From contig CAINHS010000066.1 in the NCBI GenBank assembly GCA_903848955.1, positions 1 to 46,311 of the forward strand: a DNA stretch of 46,311 bases. The letters run 5' to 3'. The stretch comes from an uncultured beta proteobacterium. GTDB taxonomy: Bacteria > Pseudomonadota > Gammaproteobacteria > Burkholderiales > Rhodocyclaceae. Of this stretch, positions 35,901 to 43,794 are shown one piece after another. The translations under genes were made by a program, and so were the position numbers. Within the stretch, counting starts at the first letter, position 1, and the number at the start of each line of letters is the position of its first letter. A model generated the notes under the pieces. It did not search any database and had not been told where the DNA came from. It saw nothing but the letters and a program-made list of their open reading frames with translations.

Positions 35901-36061
35901 GCCCGCACACTGCCGGCGAAGCTGCATTCGTCGGTGATCGCCAGTGCCGCATAACCCAGCTGCGCGGCCCGCGCCACCAGTTCCGCGGCGTGCGACGCCC
36001 CGCGCAGAAAACTGAAGTTGGAAAGGCAGTGGAGTTCGGCGTAGGGCGGCAGGGATGACAT
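32963..36061 (-). CDS. dnaE2: Error-prone DNA polymerase DnaE2
   Basis: 1032 aa C-family polymerase, the catalytic member of the SOS mutasome with ImuA and ImuB. N-terminal PHP domain (PYAELHCLSNFSFLRGASHA), catalytic acidic motif PDIDVDF (about 375-381), the FxxCQGRGSAANS-type active-site loop (GILCQGRGSAANSAVCYALF), and a C-terminal OB fold (GIVTCRQRPGTAGGVIFVTL). Length is that of DnaE2, shorter than the replicative DnaE (about 1160). A LexA box lies 15 bp upstream of its ATG, so it has its own SOS promoter. It is separated from imuB by about 3 kb carrying two unrelated genes. Confidence 0.96.
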   Translation of the reverse strand: MSSLPPYAELHCLSNFSFLRGASHAAELVARAAQLGYAALAITDECSFAGSVRAHLAARDAALHLIHGTELQLACGMKLVLLACNRAGYGNLSALVTLGRRRAAKGTYCLTRNDLAGWDGGGVPDCLALWLPAAQPDAADAIWLAEHFAGRAWIAFERHLRPDDHERLAQLRQLATTTHLPLVAAGDVHMHARSRRPLQDVLAALRLNTTVAEAGQALFANAERHLRSRLALARLYPPELLAETLKIAARCTFSFDELRYEYPEEVVPAGQTPDSWLRQLTRDGLARRYPAGVPGKVQAQVEHELRLIEEMVYAPYFLTVHDIVAWARGRGILCQGRGSAANSAVCYALFITEVDPARAAMLFERFVSKERNEPPDIDVDFEHQRREEVIQYIYARYGRERAALAAAVITWRTRGSLRDAGRALGFAPAAIDRLAGNLAWWEKREELPQRFAEVGLDPAAPAVQRWLAIAGMLRGFPRHLSQHVGGFVIARSRLDRLVPVENAAMPERTVIQWDKDDIDALGLMKVDVLALGMLSAIRRMLAAVALRHGRPFALADVPAEDAATYAMVSRADTVGVFQIESRAQMAMLPRLRPACYYDLVIEVALVRPGPIQGNMVHPYLRRRQGLEPVSYPSEAVRGVLERTLGIPIFQEQAMQIAIVAAGFTAGEADQLRRAMAAWKRKGGLGPFRDKLLGGMRERGYTDEFAEALYRQIEGFGDYGFPESHAASFALLVYVSAWLKRHEPAAFLLGLLNSQPMGFYSASQLVQDARRHGVEVRPVDVTVSERESTLEAEGMSAVRLGLHQVGNFPAAAGSRIVAARAQAPFADLADLARRAELGCADLDALAGAGALAHLAGHRRQAAWAAAAIPLQRDLFAGIAPREEAVNFAAPREGEDIAADYRSLGLSLGRHPLALLRATLAAKRYLPASALREGGNNALLRCAGIVTCRQRPGTAGGVIFVTLEDETGFANVVVFQDLALRQRRILLGSRLLGVAGQLQRQGEGEHAVVHLLAKRLFDHSELLGRLVTTSRDFC

Positions 36062-36075
36062 GGCTCGGCTGACAA

Positions 36076-36091
36076 CTGTGTTTATATACAG
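36076..36091. promoter_or_regulatory. LexA box upstream of dnaE2
   Basis: CTGTGTTTATATACAG fits CTGT-N8-ACAG exactly and lies 15 bp upstream of the dnaE2 start, in the gap after the subtilase gene. It supports LexA repression and SOS induction of dnaE2 independently of the lexA-imuAB transcript. Confidence 0.85.
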
Positions 36092-36158
36092 TGTAGCGCA
36101 AACCCGCGTATTTTCCGGCCCGCGAGAGGGCGTGCCTGCCTGTCAAGCGTGATGCCGG

Positions 36159-38390
36159 CTACGGCATATTCACCCAGAACCCTGTTGTCGAAGAAAGCGT
36201 GCCGGCGGGTGTGCCTGGCAGGGTCGAAAAATCGAGATAGTTCCTGCTGCCGAGATAACTCGTCAAGCCGCCGCTGTTGACCAGACTCGGGGCCCAAAAA
36301 TACCATTTCTGTGCCGTTGCGTCCCAGGCCCACAGGGTGGTGAGGTTGCTGTAAACCTGACCGGCCACAGGCGGCGCGGAATTGGCGTTGGCAATGGCGG
36401 CATCGAACTGCGCCGGCGTCGGGCGGTCTCCGCTACCGATCAGACTCCAGCCGGATGGCAAGGCATGGGTTCCGCCGGGAGTCGCCGGGCTCGATACCGC
36501 CGGCTTGAAGCTCGACGATTGCACGGAGCTTGCCGATGGCAGCGGCACCGAGAATGCCGTAGCAGCATTTACCCAGAAGCCCTCGCCGGCATTGATGACG
36601 GCAAGGCTGCTGTAGCCCTTGCTGTCAGCGTAGGCGGCACCCCCGTCAGTATGAGCCGGGGTGTAGAAGGCCCAGTTCGAGCTGCCCGGAAGCCACTTCC
36701 ATACGGATGCGACCTTGCTGGAATCGTTGAACGTGCCGGCTACCGTGATTGGCGCTTCGACGCCGTTGCCGACGAGATTCCAGCCGCGAACAAAGGCGAA
36801 CGCTGCCGGGGCACTCTGTACAGCGCTGGCTACCGCTGCCGCCGCATCGAGCATGCCGGCGCCGCAGGTCGACGTGGTGCAGTAGCACTCCAGTTGCTCG
36901 CGACTGCCCGGTGCGCGGCAATTCCTCACCGTTGCGGCCGCACCGCTGGTCGGAAAAGCGCGCGCAGATTTGACCAGCATGTCCTTGACTTGCGCCGGTG
37001 TCAGCGTCGGATTGACCGACATCATCAGAGCGACGGTGCCGGCGACGAGTGGTGCGGCGAAGCTTGTGCCGATGCTGTAGTTGAAGCCGTCGGTATAGCC
37101 CGATGCCACCGGCACGGTAAGACCCGTATTGGTTGCGGCGAGTATCGGATACAGGCAGGCGGCTCCCGCCGCCGTATCGACACAGTTGCCGCCAGGCGCG
37201 CTGATGCTGATCTCCGGCCCGATATCCGAGAATCCGACCTTGGTGCCGATGTGGCGCACACCCGCCACGGCGATTACGCCCGGACAGTTGGCCGGTGCTG
37301 TAACGGCAAGGCCGGAGGTGTTCCCCGCGGATATCACGATCACCGCCGGATTCTGTTTGCCGGTGATGGAGTTGATCGCATCGATGTAGCTCTGAGGGCA
37401 CGGCTCCGTGCTGCCCAGGCTCATGTTGATGACGCGGGCAGGGCTCGGATTGAGCGGAACGCCGGGAACCGGCAGACCGGCCGCCCATTGCATGCCGGCG
37501 ATGATGTCGGAATCGTAGCCGCCGCATTTGCCGAGCACGCGAACCGGCAGCAGCCTTACCCCCCACGCCACACCCGCCATGCCCACAGCATTGTTGGATG
37601 CGGCACCCACCAGGCTCGTGGTCATCGTTCCGTGCCACGAACTGTCGGACGCGTCGCACTGGTAGAACGGACTGGACGGGTCGTTGGATTCGGTCGCCGT
37701 CACCCAGTCGCCCGGATCGGAGGCATCCGCGTCCCGGCCGCCACCATCATTGCCTGTCGCTATATCGCTCACCATGTTGTAGCCGGGCAGCAGTCTGCCG
37801 TTCAGGTCGGGGTGCTCCGGGCGGACCCCGGTATCAAGCACGGCCACCACGATGTCGGCACTGCCCGTAGTCAGGTCCCAGGCGCCGGCGGCATTGATGC
37901 CGGAGACAAGCGTAGCGCTAGGCGCATGGAGGTACCACTGGCCGGCGACCGGTCCGCCCGTGCTGCCGGTAACCGGCGGTCCCTGGGCATACAAGGGATC
38001 AGCGGGTAAGGCGAAGTGTCTGCGCCGGTAGTCTATGACGGCGTACTCAACGTCGGGCTCTTGCGCAAGGCGCGCCGCAAGATCGGCGGCACTGATGCCG
38101 CGCGCGGTCACGACCTGCGCATGGGCGTGAAGTGCGCGGCCGGCGGCCAGGGTCAGGCCCGTGCGGCCAGCCAGGGAATTGGCGCGGGCCGCAAGCATGG
38201 TGAAAGTTTCCGCAGTCCCTGCCGTAGCCGCTAGCGCGTGCTTTCGAACCAGAAAAGACTCTTGCTTGAATTTGACGATGACGCGAGCCTTGTCGCCCCC
38301 GGCGAAAGCCATGACCGAACCGGGGAAGAAGGTAAATGCAAGGCAAATGCCCAAGCAGCACCTCAACCGGAAATTCCTCAGACGTCGCAT
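36159..38390 (-). CDS. Secreted S8 (subtilisin-like) serine protease with tandem C-terminal domains
   Basis: 743 aa. Signal peptide (about 1-30, FFPGSVMAFA), an I9-like propeptide region (about 35-125), and the catalytic domain with D186 (AVLDTGV), H253 (SWHGTMT), oxyanion N357 (SAGNTSG) and S443 (GTSFAAPLVAG). Several Cys pairs suggest extracellular disulfides. The C-terminus holds two copies of an unnamed domain: about 535-608 (GWNLVGNG... to GEGFWVN) and 647-742 (GWSLIGSG... to TGFWVNM). ATG at 38390; longer upstream frame lacks a signal. It lies 19 bp behind a small membrane-protein gene, both inserted between imuB and dnaE2. Confidence 0.9.
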   Translation of the reverse strand: MRRLRNFRLRCCLGICLAFTFFPGSVMAFAGGDKARVIVKFKQESFLVRKHALAATAGTAETFTMLAARANSLAGRTGLTLAAGRALHAHAQVVTARGISAADLAARLAQEPDVEYAVIDYRRRHFALPADPLYAQGPPVTGSTGGPVAGQWYLHAPSATLVSGINAAGAWDLTTGSADIVVAVLDTGVRPEHPDLNGRLLPGYNMVSDIATGNDGGGRDADASDPGDWVTATESNDPSSPFYQCDASDSSWHGTMTTSLVGAASNNAVGMAGVAWGVRLLPVRVLGKCGGYDSDIIAGMQWAAGLPVPGVPLNPSPARVINMSLGSTEPCPQSYIDAINSITGKQNPAVIVISAGNTSGLAVTAPANCPGVIAVAGVRHIGTKVGFSDIGPEISISAPGGNCVDTAAGAACLYPILAATNTGLTVPVASGYTDGFNYSIGTSFAAPLVAGTVALMMSVNPTLTPAQVKDMLVKSARAFPTSGAAATVRNCRAPGSREQLECYCTTSTCGAGMLDAAAAVASAVQSAPAAFAFVRGWNLVGNGVEAPITVAGTFNDSSKVASVWKWLPGSSNWAFYTPAHTDGGAAYADSKGYSSLAVINAGEGFWVNAATAFSVPLPSASSVQSSSFKPAVSSPATPGGTHALPSGWSLIGSGDRPTPAQFDAAIANANSAPPVAGQVYSNLTTLWAWDATAQKWYFWAPSLVNSGGLTSYLGSRNYLDFSTLPGTPAGTLSSTTGFWVNMP

Positions 38391-38409
38391 CAAATCAGTA
38401 CGACTGCGG

Positions 38410-38916
38410 CTACTGTCCGCCCTTCGGCGAACCCACTCCCGGTGGCGATTCGAACTCCATCGACGATTTCGGCGCACCCGTGTTGGGCTGAAGCAGAGCC
38501 GGTACGGACAAGTTATCCCGTGTCGCTGCAGCGACTGCGTTTTGCTTGTTCGGGCTACCCAGATTCATCGCGCCGATTTGTGGCATCACGGCCTGCAGTG
38601 TCGGATTTCCACCCCCATTCAGGGGCGCATCACCTGCCCCCGTTCGCGCCACTTGTCCGAAAGGACTTGCCGCCGATGGATGGATGCCGACATTTCCGGG
38701 AGGAGGGCGAAACTCATTGTTCTGCATCATTCTTTCTACCAGTTCGTGGCGCTTTGTCCGTTCTTCCGGCGACAGTGTTGAAGGCGCAGCACCCGAGCCC
38801 GGAACAGACCCGAAGGCCGGTTCCGCAACGTCCTGGTTGCGACTGCTCAGGAGGTAAAAGGCGACGCCGATGGCCAGCGCCAATCCCAGCCAAAACCGAA
38901 TATTTTGTAGCTTCAT
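38410..38916 (-). CDS. Small membrane-anchored hypothetical protein
   Basis: 168 aa. After MKLQNIRF one transmembrane helix (WLGLALAIGVAFYLL), then a Pro/Gly/Asn-rich periplasmic segment with a short helix (LSPEERTKRHELVERMMQN) and no cysteine. No family recognised. 19 bp upstream of the subtilase start on the same strand, so it may be an accessory or substrate of the protease, or an inhibitor. Start ATG 38916 chosen over a longer frame from 39003; the Shine-Dalgarno is weak. Confidence 0.6.
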   Translation of the reverse strand: MKLQNIRFWLGLALAIGVAFYLLSSRNQDVAEPAFGSVPGSGAAPSTLSPEERTKRHELVERMMQNNEFRPPPGNVGIHPSAASPFGQVARTGAGDAPLNGGGNPTLQAVMPQIGAMNLGSPNKQNAVAAATRDNLSVPALLQPNTGAPKSSMEFESPPGVGSPKGGQ

Positions 38917-39128
38917 TCCGACTCGACATCCTGCCGTTGCCTGCGTCTGCAAAAGTAATCCAGTGGCGAAGAACTTGACTCGATGAGTATGGACGCCTGC
39001 CACAGCATCCAGCCTGACTTCGCCATGAGATTAACCTATTTTCATTAAACGCTCGATCGCAACTGCGGATGACGGGGTCGAACGGATACTGCAGCGGCGA
39101 ACGGACCGGCGGCCTTGCTCACACGCCA

Positions 39129-40424
39129 TCAGGCAAACCATCCGTGCAGGTACCAGCCGCCGGGCGGGCGCGGATCGCGAAAAAGCCACAGCCAGCGACC
39201 TGCGCCGTCGATGGCGACGAAGTAGTCGCGGCGGGCGTCACCGCCGTCCCACCAGCCGGATTCGATGCGTTCCGGGCCGGCGAGCAGCGTCAGCGGGCCC
39301 TCCCGTTGCGGGCGGCCACGGGCTTCACGCAAGGCCTCGGGTGGATCGACCAGCCACAGCGGGCGCGGCAGGCCGGCCGGCGCCGGCAGTTTTCCGGCCG
39401 GTGCCTCCGGGTCGGCCCGGCTCGCCAGTTCCGGGCGATGATCGGCATGGCAGGCCAGTCCTTGCACGGCCCGCGGCCCCAGCCGTGCGCCAAGGCGATC
39501 CATGAGATCGGCCAGAGCCTCATGCCGCTGCCCGCCACCGTCAAACAAGGCATGGCTGCGCTCCTCGCGCGGCTGCGCCTCCTGCACACGCAGACGCAGC
39601 GCCAGCGCCGGCGCGGTCAGGACCAGCCGGTCCAGCCGCTGCCTGAACACGCGTTCGATGCGCTCGGCGCTATGCACCGGCGCGCTGAAGGCCAGCGGCA
39701 TCGCGGTGATCAGGCCATGACCGTGATCGATCAGGCATTCGATTTCGCGCACCGCCCCATTCCGCGCCGCCAGCCAGCCGGCAAGCGCCGCAATCAGGCG
39801 TCGCGCGGCAAACAGCAGCACCGGCGCAGCGTCGACCGGCGCCGGCAGTTCCAGCCCCTGCTCGAAGCGCTCGGGAAAAACGAAGTACGCCTGCGGGTCG
39901 GCAATCTCGCCCAGGGCGCGCGCCAGGTCGATGACAAATGGTTTTCCGAGGCGCAGTCCGAGGCTGGCGCGCGGCAGGGCCAGCAGATCGCCGATGCGGC
40001 GCAGGCCGCAGCCCTCGATGCGCCGCGCCAGCGGCGGCGGCAGTTGCAGCGCAGTCAGGGGCACGGCAGCGAGTGCCGCGCGCGTGGCCGGCAGATCGGT
40101 ACAGAGAGCATCCGCAGCGGAACGCGCCAGCCACAAGGCGGCGAGCGGCGTCGCCGCCACCGCCAGTTGCGCGGTAATAGCCATGGCGGCAAGATCTTCG
40201 CGCACCCGGCGCAACAGCGCCGGCAGGCCGCCGAACAAGCGCAGGCTGGCGGCAACTTCGAGGCGCAGCGCATCCGGTGCGAGATTGACGTGCGGCGTAA
40301 AACGCCCGGCCCAGCAAGCCAGCGCCGGAGTCGGGAATGTCGTGACCGGGGCGTCGTCAGGCGGCGACGCGGCTGCGCCGTCGGCTGCCGTTTGTGTCGG
40401 GCAATGCAGCGCCAGCCACAGCAT
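39129..40424 (-). CDS. imuB: ImuB, Y-family polymerase-like mutasome subunit
   Basis: 431 aa. Y-family fold without the catalytic acidic residues: the usual DMDAFFASVE start is replaced by MLWLALHCP and no DE pair is seen in the palm. It has the little-finger region and a C-terminal tail ending GGWYLHGWFA. ImuB bridges the beta clamp, ImuA and DnaE2 during SOS mutagenesis; a clamp-binding-like LPRPLWLVDPP lies at about 370. It overlaps imuA by 68 bp, so the two are cotranslated. Confidence 0.93.
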   Translation of the reverse strand: MLWLALHCPTQTAADGAAASPPDDAPVTTFPTPALACWAGRFTPHVNLAPDALRLEVAASLRLFGGLPALLRRVREDLAAMAITAQLAVAATPLAALWLARSAADALCTDLPATRAALAAVPLTALQLPPPLARRIEGCGLRRIGDLLALPRASLGLRLGKPFVIDLARALGEIADPQAYFVFPERFEQGLELPAPVDAAPVLLFAARRLIAALAGWLAARNGAVREIECLIDHGHGLITAMPLAFSAPVHSAERIERVFRQRLDRLVLTAPALALRLRVQEAQPREERSHALFDGGGQRHEALADLMDRLGARLGPRAVQGLACHADHRPELASRADPEAPAGKLPAPAGLPRPLWLVDPPEALREARGRPQREGPLTLLAGPERIESGWWDGGDARRDYFVAIDGAGRWLWLFRDPRPPGGWYLHGWFA

Positions 40425-41073
40425 GGGGAAAATGCGCGGGTCGCGCGATGTCGAGCAGGAGCGCCTGCCGGGCGGGCGGTCCGCGCCGCTTAAGAATATT
40501 TACGCGCAACTGCCGGCCCGCCGCTTGCAGGTGAAGACGCAGTGATGCGGCAGAAGCCCCGGCGGCACACTGCGCGGGACGGAAGAAAAATGCCCCGCCG
40601 CCGCCCTCGCCCGCCGCCAGATGCAAACGACGCAGGCTGTTGGCGGGCAATTGCCGGCGGAACAAGTCATCAAGCCAGAGCAGCGTGGCCGCCACGCCGC
40701 CGCAACGCAGGGACTCGACGCCGGCCCACAGGGCATCGCGCGGCTGGCGTGGAAACACCAGACGCAGGCAATCGAGACGAATGCCGGCAGCAGCCCAGGC
40801 CGGCGCATGGGCACAGTGCGGCGGAGCGATCAGCACCACGGTCCGGCCGGCAGCGGTAAGCGCCGCCAGCGCCGGCAGCAAGAGGCCGAGTTCGCCGATG
40901 CCGCCGTGTTCCGCCAGCAACTCGGTCAAAGCCCCGCGCGGCCAGCCGCCGCCGGGCAGTTGGGCATCCAGCCGGGGGAAGCCGGTAGCCAGCGCCGGCA
41001 ACGGCGCCATGCCGAAGGCATCGCCGCGGCGGATGTCGGAGCGCTCCAGTACTTGGGTCAGTGCAGGGTTCAT
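40357..41073 (-). CDS. imuA: ImuA, RecA-like mutasome subunit
   Basis: 238 aa. RecA/SulA-like fold: TGFPRLDAQLPGGGWPRGAL, LTELLAEHGGIGELGLLLPA and VVLIAPPHCAHAPAWAAAGI, the ImuA pattern with a degenerate P-loop. Required with ImuB and DnaE2 for damage-induced mutagenesis. I placed the start at ATG 41073 (MNPALTQVLE); codons upstream come from the palindromic repeat. No LexA box directly upstream, so it likely reads from the lexA promoter. The Shine-Dalgarno is weak. Confidence 0.92.
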   Translation of the reverse strand: MNPALTQVLERSDIRRGDAFGMAPLPALATGFPRLDAQLPGGGWPRGALTELLAEHGGIGELGLLLPALAALTAAGRTVVLIAPPHCAHAPAWAAAGIRLDCLRLVFPRQPRDALWAGVESLRCGGVAATLLWLDDLFRRQLPANSLRRLHLAAGEGGGGAFFFRPAQCAAGASAASLRLHLQAAGRQLRVNILKRRGPPARQALLLDIARPAHFPHAVAGAALPDTNGSRRRSRVAA

Positions 41074-41087
41074 GCCGAAACAAATCC

Positions 41088-41171
41088 ACCGCAGAGGCGC
41101 AGAGGCACAGAGGAATCGCAGAGAAAAGCAAGATTCTTTTGATTTTCTCTGCGCCTCTGCGCCTCTGCGGT
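41088..41171. repeat. Palindromic repeat, copy 1 (lexA-imuA gap)
   Basis: Left arm starting ACCGCAGAGGCGCAGAGG and right arm ending CCTCTGCGCCTCTGCGGT are reverse complements (19 bp, then 11 bp after one extra 10-bp unit in the left arm), flanking a short A/T-rich loop. The arms are made of tandem CGCAGAGG/CACAGAGG units. Would form a long RNA hairpin between lexA and imuA. Confidence 0.9.
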
Positions 41172-41194
41172 AAAGCTTTTTTTGCCTTTGGAAC

Positions 41195-41800
41195 TCACAG
41201 CGTCCGGCCATCCCGGATCAGGCCGACAGCGATGCCCTCGATGGTCAGCGGCTCCTTGCGCGTATTGACCAGGATGGGGGCGAAGTCGCGGTTCTCGGCG
41301 ATCAGTTCGACCATGGCGCCGCGCCGCTTGAAGCGCTTGACGGTGACTTCGTCGCCCAGCCGGGCGATGACGATCTGACCGTTGGAGGCTTCGGTCGTGC
41401 GGTGCACGGCGAGCAGGTCGCCATCGAGGATGCCGGCCTCGATCATCGACAGGCCGCGCACGCGCAGCAGGAAATCGGCGCGAGGCGTGAATAGGGCGGG
41501 ATCGATGCGTATCTGGCCGAGACGGTTTTCAATCGCCAGCAACGGGCTGCCGGCGGCGACGATGCCGATCAGCGGCAAACCGAGCTGTTCCACCAGCCGG
41601 ATGCCGCGCGCGGAACCGGGCTCGAGGGTGATCGCACCCTTTTTCGCCAATGCCTTGAGATGATCCTCGGCGGCATTGGGCGAAGCGAAACCGAAGGCGC
41701 CGGCGATCTCGGCGCGCGTCGGCGGCACGCTGAAGACTTCCAGACTGTTGCGTATGAAATCGAGAATTTCCCGCTGGCGGGGAGTCAGATCATCGGCCAT
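41195..41800 (-). CDS. lexA: LexA repressor
   Basis: 201 aa. N-terminal winged helix ([20 protein letters not shown], then [20 protein letters not shown]), autocleavage site A83-G84 (VAAGSP), catalytic S118 ([10 protein letters not shown]) and K155 (EVTVKRFKR). Master repressor of the SOS regulon. ATG 41800 has AGGAG with 7-nt spacing, better than the ATG two codons upstream. A LexA box immediately upstream shows autoregulation. It heads the imuA-imuB run, with 121 bp of gap that is mostly a palindromic repeat. Confidence 0.97.
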   Translation of the reverse strand: MADDLTPRQREILDFIRNSLEVFSVPPTRAEIAGAFGFASPNAAEDHLKALAKKGAITLEPGSARGIRLVEQLGLPLIGIVAAGSPLLAIENRLGQIRIDPALFTPRADFLLRVRGLSMIEAGILDGDLLAVHRTTEASNGQIVIARLGDEVTVKRFKRRGAMVELIAENRDFAPILVNTRKEPLTIEGIAVGLIRDGRTL

Positions 41801-41816
41801 GGCCATGCTCCTGTGA

Positions 41817-41832
41817 CTGTATTTCCATACAG
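41817..41832. promoter_or_regulatory. LexA box upstream of lexA
   Basis: CTGTATTTCCATACAG fits CTGT-N8-ACAG exactly, 16 bp upstream of the lexA ATG. On the minus strand TTTACT-N17-TACTGT overlaps it and may be the promoter, so LexA would block its own transcription. Confidence 0.9.
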
Positions 41833-41937
41833 TACCGCAAGGCTGCGCTTTAGTAAAGCCCGGCCCGCCGCGAATGGGCGGAACCCGTGCCCGACGCCGG
41901 GGAATGAACGGCCGGGCCGCGATAATGCGGTTTCGGC

Positions 41938-41965
41938 TTCGCAATGCGTCGATTTATAGGATAAT
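41938..41965 (+). promoter_or_regulatory. Predicted sigma70 promoter of the gcv operon
   Basis: TTCGCA (41938-41943), 16-nt spacer, GATAAT (41960-41965). The expected start point, about 7-9 bases downstream, coincides with the first base of the riboswitch P1 stem (41974), which supports the call. Confidence 0.55.
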
Positions 41966-41973
41966 CAGGCCTG

Positions 41974-42150
41974 GTCGTCGGGAGAGAGTGACACTTTTCC
42001 CACCGTCACCGCCGAAGGCGCAACCCCCAGGAACCGCTCAGGCAAAAGGGCCGACGACGCAGCAAAAATCTGGAGAGCGGCAGCTCGCTGCAACACGCGA
42101 AGCCTGCCCGCCGACGGAGTAAATCTCTCAGGCGCCAAGGACAGATGGGG
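41974..42150 (+). ncRNA. Tandem glycine riboswitch
   Basis: Two aptamers in series upstream of gcvT. Aptamer 1: P1 GTCGTCGG (41974-) pairs with CCGACGAC (42051-), enclosing GAGAGAG, CCGCCGAAGG, CCCCAGGAACCGCTCAGGCA. Aptamer 2: ATCTGGAGAG (42068-) to CAGAT (42142-), with ACGGAGTAAATCTCTCAGGC. A short A-rich linker separates them. These are the conserved glycine-aptamer elements. In other bacteria the RNA turns on gcv genes when glycine is abundant. Confidence 0.93.
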
Positions 42151-42152
42151 AT

Positions 42153-42178
42153 GTGACGGGACCCCGTCGCGTCTTTTG
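42153..42178 (+). terminator. Riboswitch expression-platform hairpin
   Basis: GTGACGG-GACC-CCGTCGC (42153-42170) is a 7-bp stem with a tetraloop, followed by GTCTTTTG. It directly follows aptamer 2 and lies 24 bp before gcvT, as expected of a terminator or sequestering stem controlled by the riboswitch. The T-run is short, so translation control is also possible. Confidence 0.5.
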
Positions 42179-42201
42179 TCGCACTCCGTCCGGGGACCGC
42201 C

Positions 42202-43299
42202 ATGCCGCTGCGCACACCGCTTTACGACTGCCACCTCGCCGCCGGCGCCAGGATGGTCGATTTCTCCGGATGGGAAATGCCGATCCACTACGGCTCGCAG
42301 ATCGAGGAGCACCATGCCGTGCGCCGCGACGCCGGCATGTTCGACGTCTCCCACATGTGCGCGCTGGACCTCACCGGTGCCGATGCCACGCCTTGGCTGC
42401 GCCGCCTGCTGGCCAACGACGTAGCCAAGCTGACGCAGCCCGGCAAGGCGCTCTACTCCTGCCTGCTCGACGAATCCGCCGGTGTCATCGACGACCTGAT
42501 CGTGTATTTCTTCACGGCCGAACACTTCCGCATCGTGGTCAATGCCGGCACCGCCGGGAAAGACATCGCCTGGATGCGCAAGCAATTGCCCGGGTTCAAG
42601 GCCGAACTGACGCAGCGCCGCGACGGTCCCGACGCGCTGGCCATGATCGCCGTGCAGGGTCCGGATGCCCGCGCCAGATTCTGGACGGCCTTCCCCGCCA
42701 CGCGCGCCGCAAGCGAACCGCTCGCCGTCTTCCAGGCCGCCGGGCATGACGACTGGCTGATCGCCCGCACCGGCTACACCGGCGAAGACGGTTTCGAGAT
42801 AACGCTGCCGGCAGGCGATGCCGCCCGGGTCTGGCAAAAACTCCTCGACGCCGGCATCAAGCCCTGCGGCCTCGGCGCCCGCGACACGCTGCGGCTCGAA
42901 GCCGGCATGAACCTCTACGGCCAGGACATGGACGAGAGCATCTCGCCCTACGAAGCCGGACTCAAATGGACGGTCGACCTGAAGGACACGGCGCGCGACT
43001 TCATCGGCAAGCCGGCGCTGGAGGGTAACAATGCGCGCCCGGTACGCAACCAATTTGCCGGCCTGCTGCTGCTCGACCGCGGCGTGCTGCGCGCCCACCA
43101 GAAAGTCATCACGGCGCAAGGCGCGGGCGAAATCACCAGCGGCACGTTCTCGCCCAGCCTCAACCAGTCGATCGCGCTGGCGCGTCTGCCGGCCGGCGTC
43201 GCCATCGGCAGCGAGGTCGAGGTCGAAATACGCGACAGGCGCCTCAAGGCACGCGTCGTCAAACCAAGCTTCGTGCGCAATGGCAAAAACCTGATTTAG
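42202..43299 (+). CDS. gcvT: Glycine cleavage system T protein (aminomethyltransferase)
   Basis: 365 aa. Transfers the methylene of glycine from lipoyl-GcvH to tetrahydrofolate, releasing ammonia. [40 protein letters not shown] (conserved substrate/folate region), [12 protein letters not shown] and [20 protein letters not shown] are diagnostic. Length is normal. ATG at 42202. First gene of the glycine-riboswitch operon; a palindromic repeat separates it from gcvH. Confidence 0.97.
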   Translation: MPLRTPLYDCHLAAGARMVDFSGWEMPIHYGSQIEEHHAVRRDAGMFDVSHMCALDLTGADATPWLRRLLANDVAKLTQPGKALYSCLLDESAGVIDDLIVYFFTAEHFRIVVNAGTAGKDIAWMRKQLPGFKAELTQRRDGPDALAMIAVQGPDARARFWTAFPATRAASEPLAVFQAAGHDDWLIARTGYTGEDGFEITLPAGDAARVWQKLLDAGIKPCGLGARDTLRLEAGMNLYGQDMDESISPYEAGLKWTVDLKDTARDFIGKPALEGNNARPVRNQFAGLLLLDRGVLRAHQKVITAQGAGEITSGTFSPSLNQSIALARLPAGVAIGSEVEVEIRDRRLKARVVKPSFVRNGKNLI

Positions 43300-43372
43300 C
43301 CACAGAGGACACAGAGGGCACAGAGGAAAAACTCCGCGCCTGCTCTGTGTTCTCTGTGATCTCTGTGACCCG
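43300..43372. repeat. Palindromic repeat, copy 2 (gcvT-gcvH gap)
   Basis: Starts one base after the gcvT stop: CCACAGAGGACACAGAGG plus one more unit, against CTCTGTGTTCTCTGTGATC plus CTCTGTG on the right. Three ACAGAG units per arm, loop about 15 nt. Imperfect but clearly the same family as copies 1 and 3. Confidence 0.9.
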
Positions 43373-43394
43373 TGATTTTTCTTGGAGATTGGAA

Positions 43395-43781
43395 ATGAAC
43401 GCACCCGCCAACCTGAAATACGCCGCCTCCCACGAGTGGGCCAGGCTGGAAGCCGACGGCAGCGTCACCATCGGTATCACCGACCACGCCCAGGAAGCAC
43501 TGGGCGACATCGTCTTCCTCGAACTGCCGGCCGTCGGCCGCGTCGTCAAGGCCGGCGAGGAATGCGCGGTGGTCGAATCGGTGAAGGCCGCCTCCGACAT
43601 CTACGTGCCGGTTTCCGGCGAAGTGGTAGACATCAACCAGGCCGCCGCCGACGCACCGGAGTCGGTCAATGCCGATGCCTATGCCACCTGGCTGTTCCGC
43701 ATCATGCCGGCCGATTCCGCCAAGTGTGCGGCAGAGCTCGGCGCCCTGCTCGACGCCGCTGCCTACACCGCCACGTTTTAG
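43395..43781 (+). CDS. gcvH: Glycine cleavage system H protein
   Basis: 128 aa lipoyl carrier. [20 protein letters not shown] at the N-terminus and the lipoylation site [15 protein letters not shown] (Lys in SVKAAS) are standard. GGAG lies about 10 nt before ATG 43395, which restores the family start; an upstream in-frame extension comes from the palindromic repeat. Shuttles the aminomethyl group between GcvP, GcvT and the dihydrolipoyl dehydrogenase. Confidence 0.97.
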   Translation: MNAPANLKYAASHEWARLEADGSVTIGITDHAQEALGDIVFLELPAVGRVVKAGEECAVVESVKAASDIYVPVSGEVVDINQAAADAPESVNADAYATWLFRIMPADSAKCAAELGALLDAAAYTATF

Positions 43782-43794
43782 GCGAAAACCTTTC

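Noticed and set aside
33122-36058. 978-codon plus-strand frame antisense to dnaE2
   Set aside because: No recognisable motif and Arg/Gln/His-rich composition; dnaE2 on the other strand has full family motifs.
41088-41171. Palindromic repeat as a CRISPR or IS remnant
   Set aside because: No spacers, no transposase frame, no target-site duplication visible; it is a hairpin of tandem short units.
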